Positions 1 through 6,159 of a stretch of 9,760 nucleotides of DNA are shown piece by piece. Made by a program: the position numbers and the translations under genes. Location: NCBI GenBank assembly GCA_019751475.1, contig JAIENH010000231.1, positions 1-9,760 on the forward strand, written 5' to 3'. The DNA comes from Cyclobacteriaceae bacterium (GTDB lineage Bacteria; Bacteroidota; Bacteroidia; Cytophagales; Cyclobacteriaceae). The notes below the pieces were generated by a model that worked only from the letters and a program-made list of their open reading frames with translations, had not been told where the DNA came from and ran no database searches. How positions within the stretch are numbered: position 1 is the stretch's first letter; every line of letters begins with the position of its first letter.

Positions 1-89
1 GGACAGAAACACCCGTAACTCCAACACAATCAATAATTTCAATGAACAATTTATAAAAACATCAAAACACTAGTGGTATAGCAACTAAA

Positions 90-260
90 CTATTGCTTCG
101 GAGATTGTAGATCACGAGCTTTTACTATCATCACTTTTCCGTTTCGAGAAATCACTAGCTCACCGTCTTCTTTTTTAGTCTTTTCAATGAGTCGCTGAAT
201 AGCCCGGTTTACACCTTCGGTTATCTTTTCAATCAATTGGTCGTTCTCGACTGGGTTCAT
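90..260 (-). CDS. Small partner protein of zeta-toxin-like kinase (hypothetical, 56 aa)
   Basis: I cannot name a function for this short charged soluble protein. It has an N-terminal helix-like half (ENDQLIEKITEGVNRAIQRLIEK), then a short beta-like half containing ELVISRNGKVMIVKARDL. No transmembrane segment or cysteine is visible. I chose the ATG at 260-258 because it overlaps the kinase stop codon (TGA, 259-257) as ATGA, a usual sign of translational coupling. The open frame extends to 284, but that codon is TTG and has no ribosome-binding site. As I recall, small proteins ending in a 'NGK-V-V' strand often accompany zeta-like kinases in Bacteroidota, so an antitoxin or accessory role is possible but only inferred. 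The upstream kinase is now broken, so this gene may be an orphan. Bases 1-89 downstream show no gene that I can support. Confidence 0.65.
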   Translation of the reverse strand: MNPVENDQLIEKITEGVNRAIQRLIEKTKKEDGELVISRNGKVMIVKARDLQSPKQ

Positions 261-751
261 TTTATTGACAGTAGTCTTTTCCAAATATCATGATTATTAA
301 TTTCAATCACTAACTCTGATGAACCGATCGCAACTATGGTAGAGCGATCACTAGAGTTATCATAGATGGCCCATCGATCAGACATTTTCTGATAGAAGTT
401 AAAAAAATTTGAAATACCCCTATAGTATCTTCGTTCGATTACAGTTGATGGAATGTCATGACCACCTTTCTCAACTCTGGAACGAACGCGTGCCCTTGCT
501 AGCTCAACTGATTCTAACCAGAAAAAAACCAATACAATTGTATAGCCAAGGTTTTTTGCTTCATTAATCAGGTGAACATAACTCCTTGTTGCCAAGGTCG
601 TTTCAAAGCCAAAGTCATTTTTTGCTCTTAGTAATTCTTTGATGCGGTTAAGCATTATTCTTCCCGACTGAAAAGAAACTGTTTCCGGTTGAAAAGGAGA
701 AAGGCCTCTGGCAATTTCATCAGCATTAACAAACTCTTTACAACTGAACTA

Positions 752-794
752 CCTTCGGCTAAAAGCCGAAGGGTTTAGTATCGGCTAAAGCCGA
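752..794. repeat. Tandem pair of palindromes at one end of the insertion
   Basis: The first palindrome has perfect 9-bp arms, ccttcggct (752-760) and agccgaagg (764-772), with a 3-base loop. The second has 6-bp arms, tcggct (781-786) and agccga (789-794), with a 2-base loop. Both share the core CGGCT-A(n)-AGCCG. They lie 9 bp inside the inferred element end at 743, where a subterminal hairpin of an IS200/IS605-type or REP element would be expected. Confidence 0.75.
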
Positions 795-885
795 CTGAAG
801 CAATGCATATAGACTCGGAAATCATTCGGGAGAAAATCGCTGAGTCATCTAGTGTTCGCTTCATACAAAATTATTAAACTAAAGT

Positions 886-903
886 CTTCGCCTAAAGGCG
901 AGG
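886..903. repeat. Palindrome near the other end of the insertion
   Basis: Arms tcgcct (888-893) and aggcga (896-901) enclose a 2-base AA loop, and c886/g903 plus a wobble pair extend the stem. The core TCGCCTAAAGGCGA differs from the 781-794 palindrome (TCGGCTAAAGCCGA) by one G/C exchange in each arm, so base pairing is kept. The inferred element end is 21 bp further on, at 924. Confidence 0.7.
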
Positions 904-1032
904 GATTTTCCCCCAGATACAGACATTAAGCATCTCGGGTAAAATTGTAAACGATGTGGTGGTTTTTCCCGCTCCATTGCACCCGGCTATGATGTAAAGA
1001 TTCGGCATGCTTACCAATAAAAAGGTGACTTG

Positions 1033-1797
1033 CTACTTGCCTGCTTCTACACTTTGATTCCAATCGTACACCTTGTCGCTAATATCCGTGAGCAGGTCAG
1101 GAGATTTTTCAAGCGCGTTGCCGATCACAATCATATCGGCACCGGCTTCCAGCGCACTCAGTGCTTTTTGAGGTGTGTTGATTCCACCCCCTACAATCAT
1201 GGGCACTGATATGGATTTGCGAACAGCGGAGATCATCCGCGGACTGATCTCCCGCTCGGCACCGCTGCCGGCATCAAGGTAGATAAGACGCAGCCCCAGC
1301 ATCTCACCGGCCAATGCTGTGCATGCAGCCAAGGAATATTTGTCTTCGGGTATGGGTGTTGTGTTGCTGATGTAAGCTACAGAGGTAGTACGGCCCGAAC
1401 TAATGAGCATGTAGCCCGTGGGCAGCACTTCTATACGATTGTTCTTCAAAATAGGTGCAGCCTGCACGTGTTGCCCGATGAGTAAATCCGGGTTTCGACC
1501 TGAGATTAACGACAGAAAAAGAATCGCATCGGCTGAAGGATCAATTTGCAACGAACTTCCCGGAAACAACACCACTGGTATGTTTACATCTTCTTTAATG
1601 TGTTGAATGACTTCAGAGAGATTGGGCGTGGTGATAAGACTGCCACCCACAAAGAAAAAATCAATACAATTTTCATTTGCAAGGTTAATAAGATGCTTCA
1701 GCTTACCGGCATCGTCTGCCTTGTCGGGGTCGATGAGAACCGCAATGGACTTTTTACCTGCGCGATGGCGCTGTTGAAGGATGTCAAGAATTTTCAT
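1033..1797 (-). CDS. Geranylgeranylglyceryl-phosphate synthase family protein (PcrB/GGGPS)
   Basis: This is a TIM-barrel prenyltransferase of the PcrB/GGGPS family. Family members join sn-glycerol-1-phosphate to a polyprenyl diphosphate, giving the first ether bond of archaeal-type lipids; bacterial members use GGPP or heptaprenyl diphosphate. Visible motifs, counted from the ATG at 1797, are the N-terminal AVLIDPDK (residues 19-26), FFVGGSL, VVLFPGSS, YLDAGSGA near the middle of the C-terminal half, and the phosphate-binding VGGGI and IVIGNALE near the end. The product is 254 aa, a normal length for Bacteroidota homologues. The open frame reaches 1845, but its first codon is TTG and would give a 62-bp overlap with the preceding gene. 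The ATG at 1797-1795 gives a 14-bp overlap and starts MKILDILQQR, as typical homologues do. I know of no settled lipid product for this enzyme in Bacteroidota. Confidence 0.92.
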   Translation of the reverse strand: MKILDILQQRHRAGKKSIAVLIDPDKADDAGKLKHLINLANENCIDFFFVGGSLITTPNLSEVIQHIKEDVNIPVVLFPGSSLQIDPSADAILFLSLISGRNPDLLIGQHVQAAPILKNNRIEVLPTGYMLISSGRTTSVAYISNTTPIPEDKYSLAACTALAGEMLGLRLIYLDAGSGAEREISPRMISAVRKSISVPMIVGGGINTPQKALSALEAGADMIVIGNALEKSPDLLTDISDKVYDWNQSVEAGK

Positions 1798-2179
1798 CCC
1801 GGGTTTTTCTGGATTGTAAATAGTCGGCAAGTTTTTCTTTTGCAATGTCTAGCAGGAGCACAGTGGCTTGATTTAGCACTTGCGTGCCAATGTTGCCCAG
1901 GATGGAAGGACTGTCATCTTCTGCCTCTTCTTCGTTTCCGTCTGTGGCTGCTGAAGCTGCGGCTGCTTTCGCTTTGCGTTTCTTTTTCTTGCTGCTCGAC
2001 AAAGAGCTGACTACAAAATACGTCAGTGCCAACGACCCGCCAATGATCAGGGCATTGGTGATCATCTTGTCGGTTTTCGCCCTCATGTCACCCACCTCCT
2101 TTTCCAGCGCACGCTTATGCCGCTCGGAGCTCTCGATGAGTTTTTTCTTTTCGGGATCCTGGCCTTCGAGCAGTTCCAT
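1784..2179 (-). CDS. Hypothetical small single-span membrane protein (131 aa)
   Basis: I do not recognise a characterised family. Residues 1-38 are charged and helical (possible coiled coil), and about 40-60 (ITNALIIGGSLALTYFVVSSL) form one membrane span. A basic patch KKKKRK (64-69), an Ala-rich stretch (70-79) and an acidic cluster EEEAEDD (83-89) follow. Residues 93-122 could form an amphipathic helix (LNQATVLLLDIAKEKLADYL). The basic patch just after the span suggests that the C-terminal side is cytoplasmic. The ATG at 2179-2177 shares one base with the stop of the preceding membrane-protein gene (TAATG), so translation is probably coupled. Similar short membrane proteins often sit beside YqjE-like holin-III proteins, as here, but its function is unknown. 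Confidence 0.8.
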   Translation of the reverse strand: MELLEGQDPEKKKLIESSERHKRALEKEVGDMRAKTDKMITNALIIGGSLALTYFVVSSLSSSKKKKRKAKAAAASAATDGNEEEAEDDSPSILGNIGTQVLNQATVLLLDIAKEKLADYLQSRKTRDENS

Positions 2180-2544
2180 TACTTTTCTTTTCGTTTTATC
2201 ATGTCCGACAATTCTTTCTCAAAGAAGTGATTGATACTTTTTCTGAATATCAAAAGCAGCAAAAAGGTCACTCCATAGATTCCTGCTACAATCCAAAAGC
2301 CGGCATAAGAGGAAGTGAAATACTGGTTGAAAAAATGGGCCAACCCGATGCTGAAGAAAATCAAAAAGAGAAAGACCATAAAAAAAAGCGCGATCATCAC
2401 CATGCCGCGGGCCACCGCTTTGGCTACGTCTTCGCGGATTTCCAGCTTCATCAGCTCAATGCGATCTTCTACATAACCGGTGAGATTTTGCACAAAGTTG
2501 TCCAGCCGTAGAAATTTTAAGATGGTCTCCGACAGTTTGTCCAT
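2179..2544 (-). CDS. YqjE/holin superfamily III-like membrane protein
   Basis: This 121-residue inner-membrane protein has an N-terminal helical segment rich in charges (about 1-45, with YVEDRIELMKLEIREDVAKA) followed by two membrane spans at about 48-70 and 82-101 and a short basic tail (ELSDMIKRKEK). The 'RIELMKLEIRE' segment before two spans is the pattern of the YqjE/DUF1469 group, commonly labelled phage holin family III. Here it lies among housekeeping genes with no phage genes, so a lysis role is unlikely. The open frame extends four codons further to 2556, but that codon is TTG; the ATG at 2544-2542 (MDKLSETILK) is the better start. The gene ends in a TAATG junction with the next small membrane protein, and the GGGPS gene follows, so all three probably form one transcript. 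Confidence 0.8.
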   Translation of the reverse strand: MDKLSETILKFLRLDNFVQNLTGYVEDRIELMKLEIREDVAKAVARGMVMIALFFMVFLFLIFFSIGLAHFFNQYFTSSYAGFWIVAGIYGVTFLLLLIFRKSINHFFEKELSDMIKRKEK

Positions 2545-2552
2545 AGTGTCTG

Positions 2553-2560
2553 GCAATATA
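2553..2560 (-). promoter_or_regulatory. Possible -7 box before the holin-like gene
   Basis: On the minus strand TATATTGC lies 8 bp upstream of the ATG at 2544 and partly fits the Bacteroidota -7 consensus TAnnTTTG. I see no convincing -33 TTTG at the usual distance. If used, the leader would be only a few bases long. The 90-bp gap 2545-2634 holds nothing else I can support, and no strong terminator is visible after the preceding transporter gene. Confidence 0.2.
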
Positions 2561-2634
2561 GGGGATTTTCAACTTTTTTGGATAAACCAGCCAATTGGAT
2601 GGTGATGGCCGTATAGCTTTTGTGAGCGGACAAC

Positions 2635-4242
2635 TTACTTTTTAACTACCTGCGATAGTATTTCCTGCGAGGTAATTTGACGCAAGGAGTCGCGTCTTTC
2701 TTTTTTTATCATCATACCCGTAGGTGAACTGATATAACTCAAAGCCGATCCATTGGCGAGCCGCTCATAGGTCTTTTCAAAAACATACACAGAGTCAAAT
2801 GACAGTGTAGTATTTACCGAAAGTTTAGGAAGTATCTCGCGAATGCACATCTTGAATTTGCCAAGTTTGTCCTCCCCATCCCGGCAAAAGCCAGGCTTAT
2901 TCAATTCAAAAAGTTCGTTTCCCAATATTAGCACGTTGCGTTTTCGGTACACCGAATAAATCTCCTGCGGTTCGGTCATCCGCTGGTCGGGGTAGACCGT
3001 CCAATGGCTCACAGTTTGGTTTTCAAAAGTTTTGGTGATGATGGTATAGGAGGAGTTTTTATTGTTCTCCGTTCGTTGATACGTAAGCTCCGTTACGGAG
3101 ACGGCATTCCGATTAAAATAAATCAGTGAAAACGGGATGAAGAAAAACATGACCAACAAATAGAGTAAGCCTGCCAGTCGGTACTTCAGCGTAAGTCTGC
3201 CAAGTTCGTTGGCCAACCAAATCGGCACTTCTTTCACACCCGGCACGATGAAAAACAATATCACCCCGATGAAATTGAAAAGAAAATGTGCGATGGCGAT
3301 GCTGATGGCAGTATTGGAATTGACCATGGCCGCAAGAAACGCACTGATGGTAGTGCCAATGTTGGCCCCAAGTATGAAGGGCACAGCGCTGCGCAACCGC
3401 ACCACCTTCTTGGCCACCAATGGTACGACTAGCGAAGTGGTCACTGAACTGGAACGAATGGCCGCGGTCGTGAGCACGCCCCACGCAAATGACTTGAGCG
3501 GACTGCGGAAGAAAAATTGTTGGAAGCGACCGGGTGAGCCAAAGCCCAGTATGTTGGTGAGCACTCTTCTGAAAAACAGAATTGAACCAAAGAGCAATAC
3601 CAAGGACAGAATCACTAACACAAATCCATTGCCGATTGCGGCTACAATCAAATCCGTAAGTGTGCTGATGCCACCTCTAAAAAGCGAAAAACTTTCGCCC
3701 GTTCCTGCTACCGGCTGATTGAAAAAAGTAGTCGCCATGTATTGCGACAAGCGCGACAGAAACTGAAAATAGTATTCCAGCGGAAAGAGAATGATAACAG
3801 TGAGAATATTGAAAAAATCGTGGTAGGTTCCGGCTGCAACGGCCCGCCTGAATTCTTTTTTCTTCGGCAAAAAACCTAAGGATACAATGGTGCTCGTAAT
3901 AGTAGTGCCCACATTGGCACCCATGATGATGGGCACGGCACTTTCAAGCGTGAGGGAGCCCGAGGCCACCAGCGCCACGGTCATGGAGGTAGTAGCTGTG
4001 CTACTTTGAATGATGGCCGTGATCAACAGGCCGATGAAGAGCGCGGTAAAAGGATTGGAGGTGGCGAGGATAATCGTTTCAGCGGCCGTCTTGCCGAGGT
4101 GTTGCAACGAGGAAAGCATCAGTTCCAGGGCAAAGAGAAAAATCAGCAACGCCCCGATGATGTAGATCGTGTTGCGGAAATAAATTTTCCATTGATTATT
4201 TTTTGCCGGTGCGGGTTCCGGGTGAGGGACTTGATCTTCCAT
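2635..4242 (-). CDS. Na+/phosphate symporter family protein with unusual C-terminal domain
   Basis: This 535-residue inner-membrane protein has the two inverted repeats of the Na/Pi cotransporter family (NptA/SLC34-like). Repeat 1 contains TAIIQSSTATT (75-85) and MGANVGTT (107-114); repeat 2 contains TAAIRSSSVTT (259-269) and LGANIGTT (291-298). These QSSS-type stretches line the substrate and Na+ site in characterised relatives. Hydrophobic segments lie between about 22 and 376. In the second motif Arg263 stands where Gln is usual, which could change substrate or coupling. Many bacterial members end in a PhoU domain; here residues 378-535 are polar, with strand-like segments and two cysteines (453, 466), and I do not recognise PhoU helices in them. 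Phosphate uptake is therefore likely but not certain. The ATG at 4242-4240 is the natural start. The flanking spacers (196 bp upstream, 90 bp downstream) suggest its own transcript. Confidence 0.85.
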   Translation of the reverse strand: MEDQVPHPEPAPAKNNQWKIYFRNTIYIIGALLIFLFALELMLSSLQHLGKTAAETIILATSNPFTALFIGLLITAIIQSSTATTSMTVALVASGSLTLESAVPIIMGANVGTTITSTIVSLGFLPKKKEFRRAVAAGTYHDFFNILTVIILFPLEYYFQFLSRLSQYMATTFFNQPVAGTGESFSLFRGGISTLTDLIVAAIGNGFVLVILSLVLLFGSILFFRRVLTNILGFGSPGRFQQFFFRSPLKSFAWGVLTTAAIRSSSVTTSLVVPLVAKKVVRLRSAVPFILGANIGTTISAFLAAMVNSNTAISIAIAHFLFNFIGVILFFIVPGVKEVPIWLANELGRLTLKYRLAGLLYLLVMFFFIPFSLIYFNRNAVSVTELTYQRTENNKNSSYTIITKTFENQTVSHWTVYPDQRMTEPQEIYSVYRKRNVLILGNELFELNKPGFCRDGEDKLGKFKMCIREILPKLSVNTTLSFDSVYVFEKTYERLANGSALSYISSPTGMMIKKERRDSLRQITSQEILSQVVKK

Positions 4243-4250
4243 GCCTTAGG

Positions 4251-4258
4251 TAAATATA
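4251..4258 (-). promoter_or_regulatory. Candidate -7 box before the Na/Pi symporter gene
   Basis: The minus strand reads TATATTTA, matching seven of eight positions of the Bacteroidota -7 consensus TAnnTTTG, 8 bp before the ATG at 4242. The expected TTTG-type -33 element is not clear. If genuine, the mRNA would have almost no leader. A+T-rich DNA gives such matches by chance, so this is weak. Confidence 0.3.
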
Positions 4259-4345
4259 GTGATTACAAGCAAGGAAAGTTGGCAAGAGTACATTTCAATT
4301 GTCGCAGCATTCTCTTTGGTATTCCGTGACCTTGGTGGTTGTAGC

Positions 4346-4422
4346 CTCTGCGGATCTCCGCGCGCTTAGCGGTTATTTTTTTACCGCAAAGGATGCAGAG
4401 AAATACGCAAAGTTGCGCAGAG
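4346..4422. repeat. Imperfect palindromic intergenic repeat (ctctgcg/cgcagag type)
   Basis: The outer ends are 7-bp inverted repeats, ctctgcg (4346-4352) and cgcagag (4416-4422). The centre is a second inverted pair, gcggt (4369-4373) and accgc (4383-4387), around a 9-base T-rich loop. Between them lie degenerate short units such as ctccgc, gcagag and acgcaa. I remember this 'ctctgcg...tttgcggt' style of sequence as a common intergenic repeat in Bacteroidota and other environmental genomes. It lies between the M20 stop (4439) and the symporter gene, so it may fold in the transcript and separate the two units. No U-run follows on the minus strand, so it is not a typical intrinsic terminator. 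The rest of the spacer 4243-4438 holds no gene. Confidence 0.6.
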
Positions 4423-4438
4423 CTAATATTTTGGTTGG

Positions 4439-5626
4439 CTAAAACGAAAGCTGTTTTATTGCCATCCAGGCCATGAGCCCCGGGCCAATGGCGAGAGCCG
4501 ACTCATCAATATCAAAGGTGGGCGTGTGAATGTAAGAGGTGATGCCTTTGGCTTCGTTTCGTGTACCCAGCCGGTAAAAAGACGCTGGCACCACATGCGA
4601 GTAGTAGGCAAAGTCTTCAGAGCCAAGTGTGAGGTCAATATCAATCACATTGTCTTTGTCCAGGTATTCTTCTGCCGCCAACCGAATAGCCCGGGTCAGT
4701 TCAGGGTTGTTTTCAAGATAAGGATAGCCGTGAGAGATAGTTACTTCGCAGCGAGCACCCATGCTTTCGGCAAGGCCGGTGGCCATCTTTTTGATTTTGG
4801 CAATTCCTTCTTCGCGCCACTTTTCGTTGAGCGCACGGAAAGTGCCCGCAATGCTTACCTCGTCCGGTACGATGTTAGTTGCGCCTTCTGCTTTTATTTG
4901 TCCAAATGACAATACTGTAGGCTGCTTTGGGCTGGCATTGCGACTGATGATTTGCTGCAAGGCGATGATGATGTGAGCCGCCACTACTACCGGGTCGATT
5001 AACAATTCTGGTGCGGCCGCGTGACCACCCTTGCCAATGACCCTCAAATAAATCTCATCGCTGCTGGCCATGTACATTCCTTCGCGAAAGCCAACTTTGC
5101 CAACAGGCAACAACGGCATAACATGCTGCCCAATGATGGCGGCCGGGGCTGGATTTTTTAAAGCACCTTCTTTGATCATGATGGAGGCACCACCGGGATT
5201 TTTTTCTTCTCCCGGCTGGAAAAGAAGTTTTACAGTACCCTCAAACTCATTTCGCACAGCACAAAGAATTTTGGCCGTAGCCAACAGTGAGGCTGTGTGG
5301 GCATCGTGTCCGCAGGCATGCATCACGCCCTCATTTCTGGATTTGTATTCCGATGTATTGAGCTCTGCAATTGGTAGAGCATCCATATCGGCTCGCAGGG
5401 CGATTACTTTGGAAGAAGGATTTTTTCCTTCTATCAGCACCACCAGACCAGTGCCTGCTATCGGTTGAGGGGCAAGGCCCATATCGGCAAGGGCCTTCGA
5501 AACATATTCGACTGTTTTAAATTCTTTATACGAAAGTTCTGGATGAGCATGCAAGTGTCTGCGCGTGGCAATGGTTTCAGTTGCCAGGCTTTGCGAGAGT
5601 TGCTTTACTTTTTCCAGCAGTTGCAT
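4439..5626 (-). CDS. M20D family metallo-amidohydrolase (N-acyl amino acid/hippurate hydrolase type)
   Basis: This 395-residue, probably cytosolic, di-metal hydrolase removes acyl groups from N-acylated amino acids or small peptides; the true substrate cannot be read from sequence. Motifs in order are HLHAHPELS (24-32), LRADMDALPI (77-86), MHACGHDAHT (102-111), QPGEEKNPGG (137-146), GQHVMP (166-171), GKGGHAAAPE (198-207), GSEDFAYY (335-342) and IHTPTF (366-371). By family analogy the metal ligands are Cys105, His107, Glu141, His168 and His367, with Glu140 as general base; all are present, so it should be active. A dimerisation lid fits about 187-300. Length matches the hippurate hydrolase/N-acetyl-diaminopimelate deacetylase group. 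No signal peptide is seen. Its ATG (5626-5624) shares a base with the SPOR gene's TGA, so translation is probably coupled. A role in cell-wall peptide or diaminopimelate metabolism fits the neighbours but is inference. Confidence 0.93.
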   Translation of the reverse strand: MQLLEKVKQLSQSLATETIATRRHLHAHPELSYKEFKTVEYVSKALADMGLAPQPIAGTGLVVLIEGKNPSSKVIALRADMDALPIAELNTSEYKSRNEGVMHACGHDAHTASLLATAKILCAVRNEFEGTVKLLFQPGEEKNPGGASIMIKEGALKNPAPAAIIGQHVMPLLPVGKVGFREGMYMASSDEIYLRVIGKGGHAAAPELLIDPVVVAAHIIIALQQIISRNASPKQPTVLSFGQIKAEGATNIVPDEVSIAGTFRALNEKWREEGIAKIKKMATGLAESMGARCEVTISHGYPYLENNPELTRAIRLAAEEYLDKDNVIDIDLTLGSEDFAYYSHVVPASFYRLGTRNEAKGITSYIHTPTFDIDESALAIGPGLMAWMAIKQLSF

Positions 5627-6159
5627 CAGCGAACAAGAATTTTCTCCGGCACCAGGATGGCGTTCGGGAAGTTGCGCTTCAGGCGCACCAGGTCTTTTTG
5701 TGCTTCGAGCCGTGAATAGTAGCTACCTACCCGTACACGAAATTTGGGTTGCGTGTATTCCAATTCGGCCGAAAGGCCAATGCTCTCCGTCACCATTTTC
5801 TTTTTGGCGTTCATGGCATCTTCACGGTTTTGGCCGGAGTAGATCTGAATAGTGTAGCCATCAATAAACTTACGCGTGAGGTTGAACCGGTTAATGCTAT
5901 CGAGCACGGCATCTACTCTGGCGTTAACATTTTTAGTCGGAATCACCGGCCCCTTTTGATGAAGATCTACCTGCTTTACGGTATCAACCACGTCTGGAAG
6001 TTTGGGGCGAAGCGAGTAGAGATCTTCGTGATAGTACGGTTTGCTGCCTTTTTGTGCGGCACAGGCAAACGACAACATCAGTAATAAAACAGGCAACGAC
6101 CGTACAACAAGTGTGCGGGTGGTGCTTTTGGGTGTTTTATTGTTACTTCGTGTTATCAT
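5626..6159 (-). CDS. SPOR-domain envelope protein, probable lipoprotein
   Basis: This 177-residue protein has a basic N-terminus and a hydrophobic export signal (about 22-34, LPVLLLMLSFACAA). Cys33 could be the lipidated residue, but the box S-F-A-C lacks the usual Leu/Val at -3, so ordinary signal peptidase cleavage is also possible. Residues 35-95 are a polar linker. Residues 101-175 are a SPOR domain: GYTIQIYSGQNREDA (strand and helix 1), then FRVRVGSYYSRLEAQKDLVRL (strand and helix 2) and a final strand NAILVPEKI. SPOR domains bind peptidoglycan glycan strands stripped of stem peptides, typically at division sites, which points to the periplasm or outer membrane. The ATG at 6159 directly follows the secA stop at 6162-6160 with no spacer, and the 3' end overlaps the M20 gene by one base, so it sits inside an operon. 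Confidence 0.88.
   Translation of the reverse strand: MITRSNNKTPKSTTRTLVVRSLPVLLLMLSFACAAQKGSKPYYHEDLYSLRPKLPDVVDTVKQVDLHQKGPVIPTKNVNARVDAVLDSINRFNLTRKFIDGYTIQIYSGQNREDAMNAKKKMVTESIGLSAELEYTQPKFRVRVGSYYSRLEAQKDLVRLKRNFPNAILVPEKILVR

Larger units (their letters stand above)
743..924. mobile_element. Non-coding MITE/REP-like insertion, possibly IS200/IS605-derived
   Basis: These 182 bp separate the two parts of the kinase gene, and their removal restores the reading frame exactly. No meaningful ORF is present. Near one end lie two palindromes (752-772 and 781-794), and near the other a third (886-903). The middle (about 800-880) is A+T-rich and without obvious structure. No target-site duplication is evident: the flanks read AAT on one side and TGT on the other, on the kinase strand. 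Subterminal hairpins, lack of terminal inverted repeats and lack of target duplication are features of IS200/IS605-type elements and of the REP sequences moved by related transposases. No transposase is in the window, so it would have to act in trans. Boundaries are uncertain by one or two bases because they come from the reconstructed protein. Confidence 0.6.
257..1008 (-). pseudogene. Zeta-toxin-like P-loop kinase, interrupted by a 182-bp insertion
   Basis: Reading starts at the ATG at 1008-1006 (MPNLYIIAGCNGAGKTTTSF), which carries a Walker A motif G-CNGA-GKT at residues 9-16. After codon 28 (Asn, 927-925) family similarity stops and the frame ends at TAG 894-892. Similarity resumes at 742 with CKEFVNADEIARGLSPF and runs to TGA 259-257. 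This part contains FETTLATRS (joined residues 74-82), an Arg-rich RVRSRVEKGGHDIP (113-126) and RRYYRGI (132-138). Deleting 743-924 joins LPEMLN to CKEFVN in one 189-codon frame, a normal length for this family (COG4185/zeta toxin-like). Classical zeta toxins phosphorylate UDP-GlcNAc; the substrate of this branch is unknown to me. The downstream part could start at the internal ATG at 655, giving 132 aa without a P-loop, presumably inactive. The gene lies 24 bp after the GGGPS-family gene on the same strand. Confidence 0.85.

Noticed and set aside
752..772. Intrinsic terminator for the GGGPS/kinase transcript
   Set aside because: The stem is good, but no T-run follows on either strand, and the shared core with the other two palindromes fits an element end better.
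752..903. CRISPR array from the repeated palindromes
   Set aside because: Only three short palindromes with unequal spacing, no full-length identical repeats and no cas genes.
1546..2010. 154-codon plus-strand frame across the GGGPS and 131-aa genes
   Set aside because: It spans two confident minus-strand genes and has no homology I recognise.
2179..2544. Prophage or lysis cassette suggested by the holin-like protein
   Set aside because: No endolysin, structural, integrase or other phage gene is near, and YqjE-type proteins are common chromosomal membrane proteins.
3209..3718. 169-codon plus-strand open frame opposite the symporter
   Set aside because: It mirrors the second transporter repeat, and its Met/Lys/Thr-rich composition reflects the complement of membrane-helix codons.
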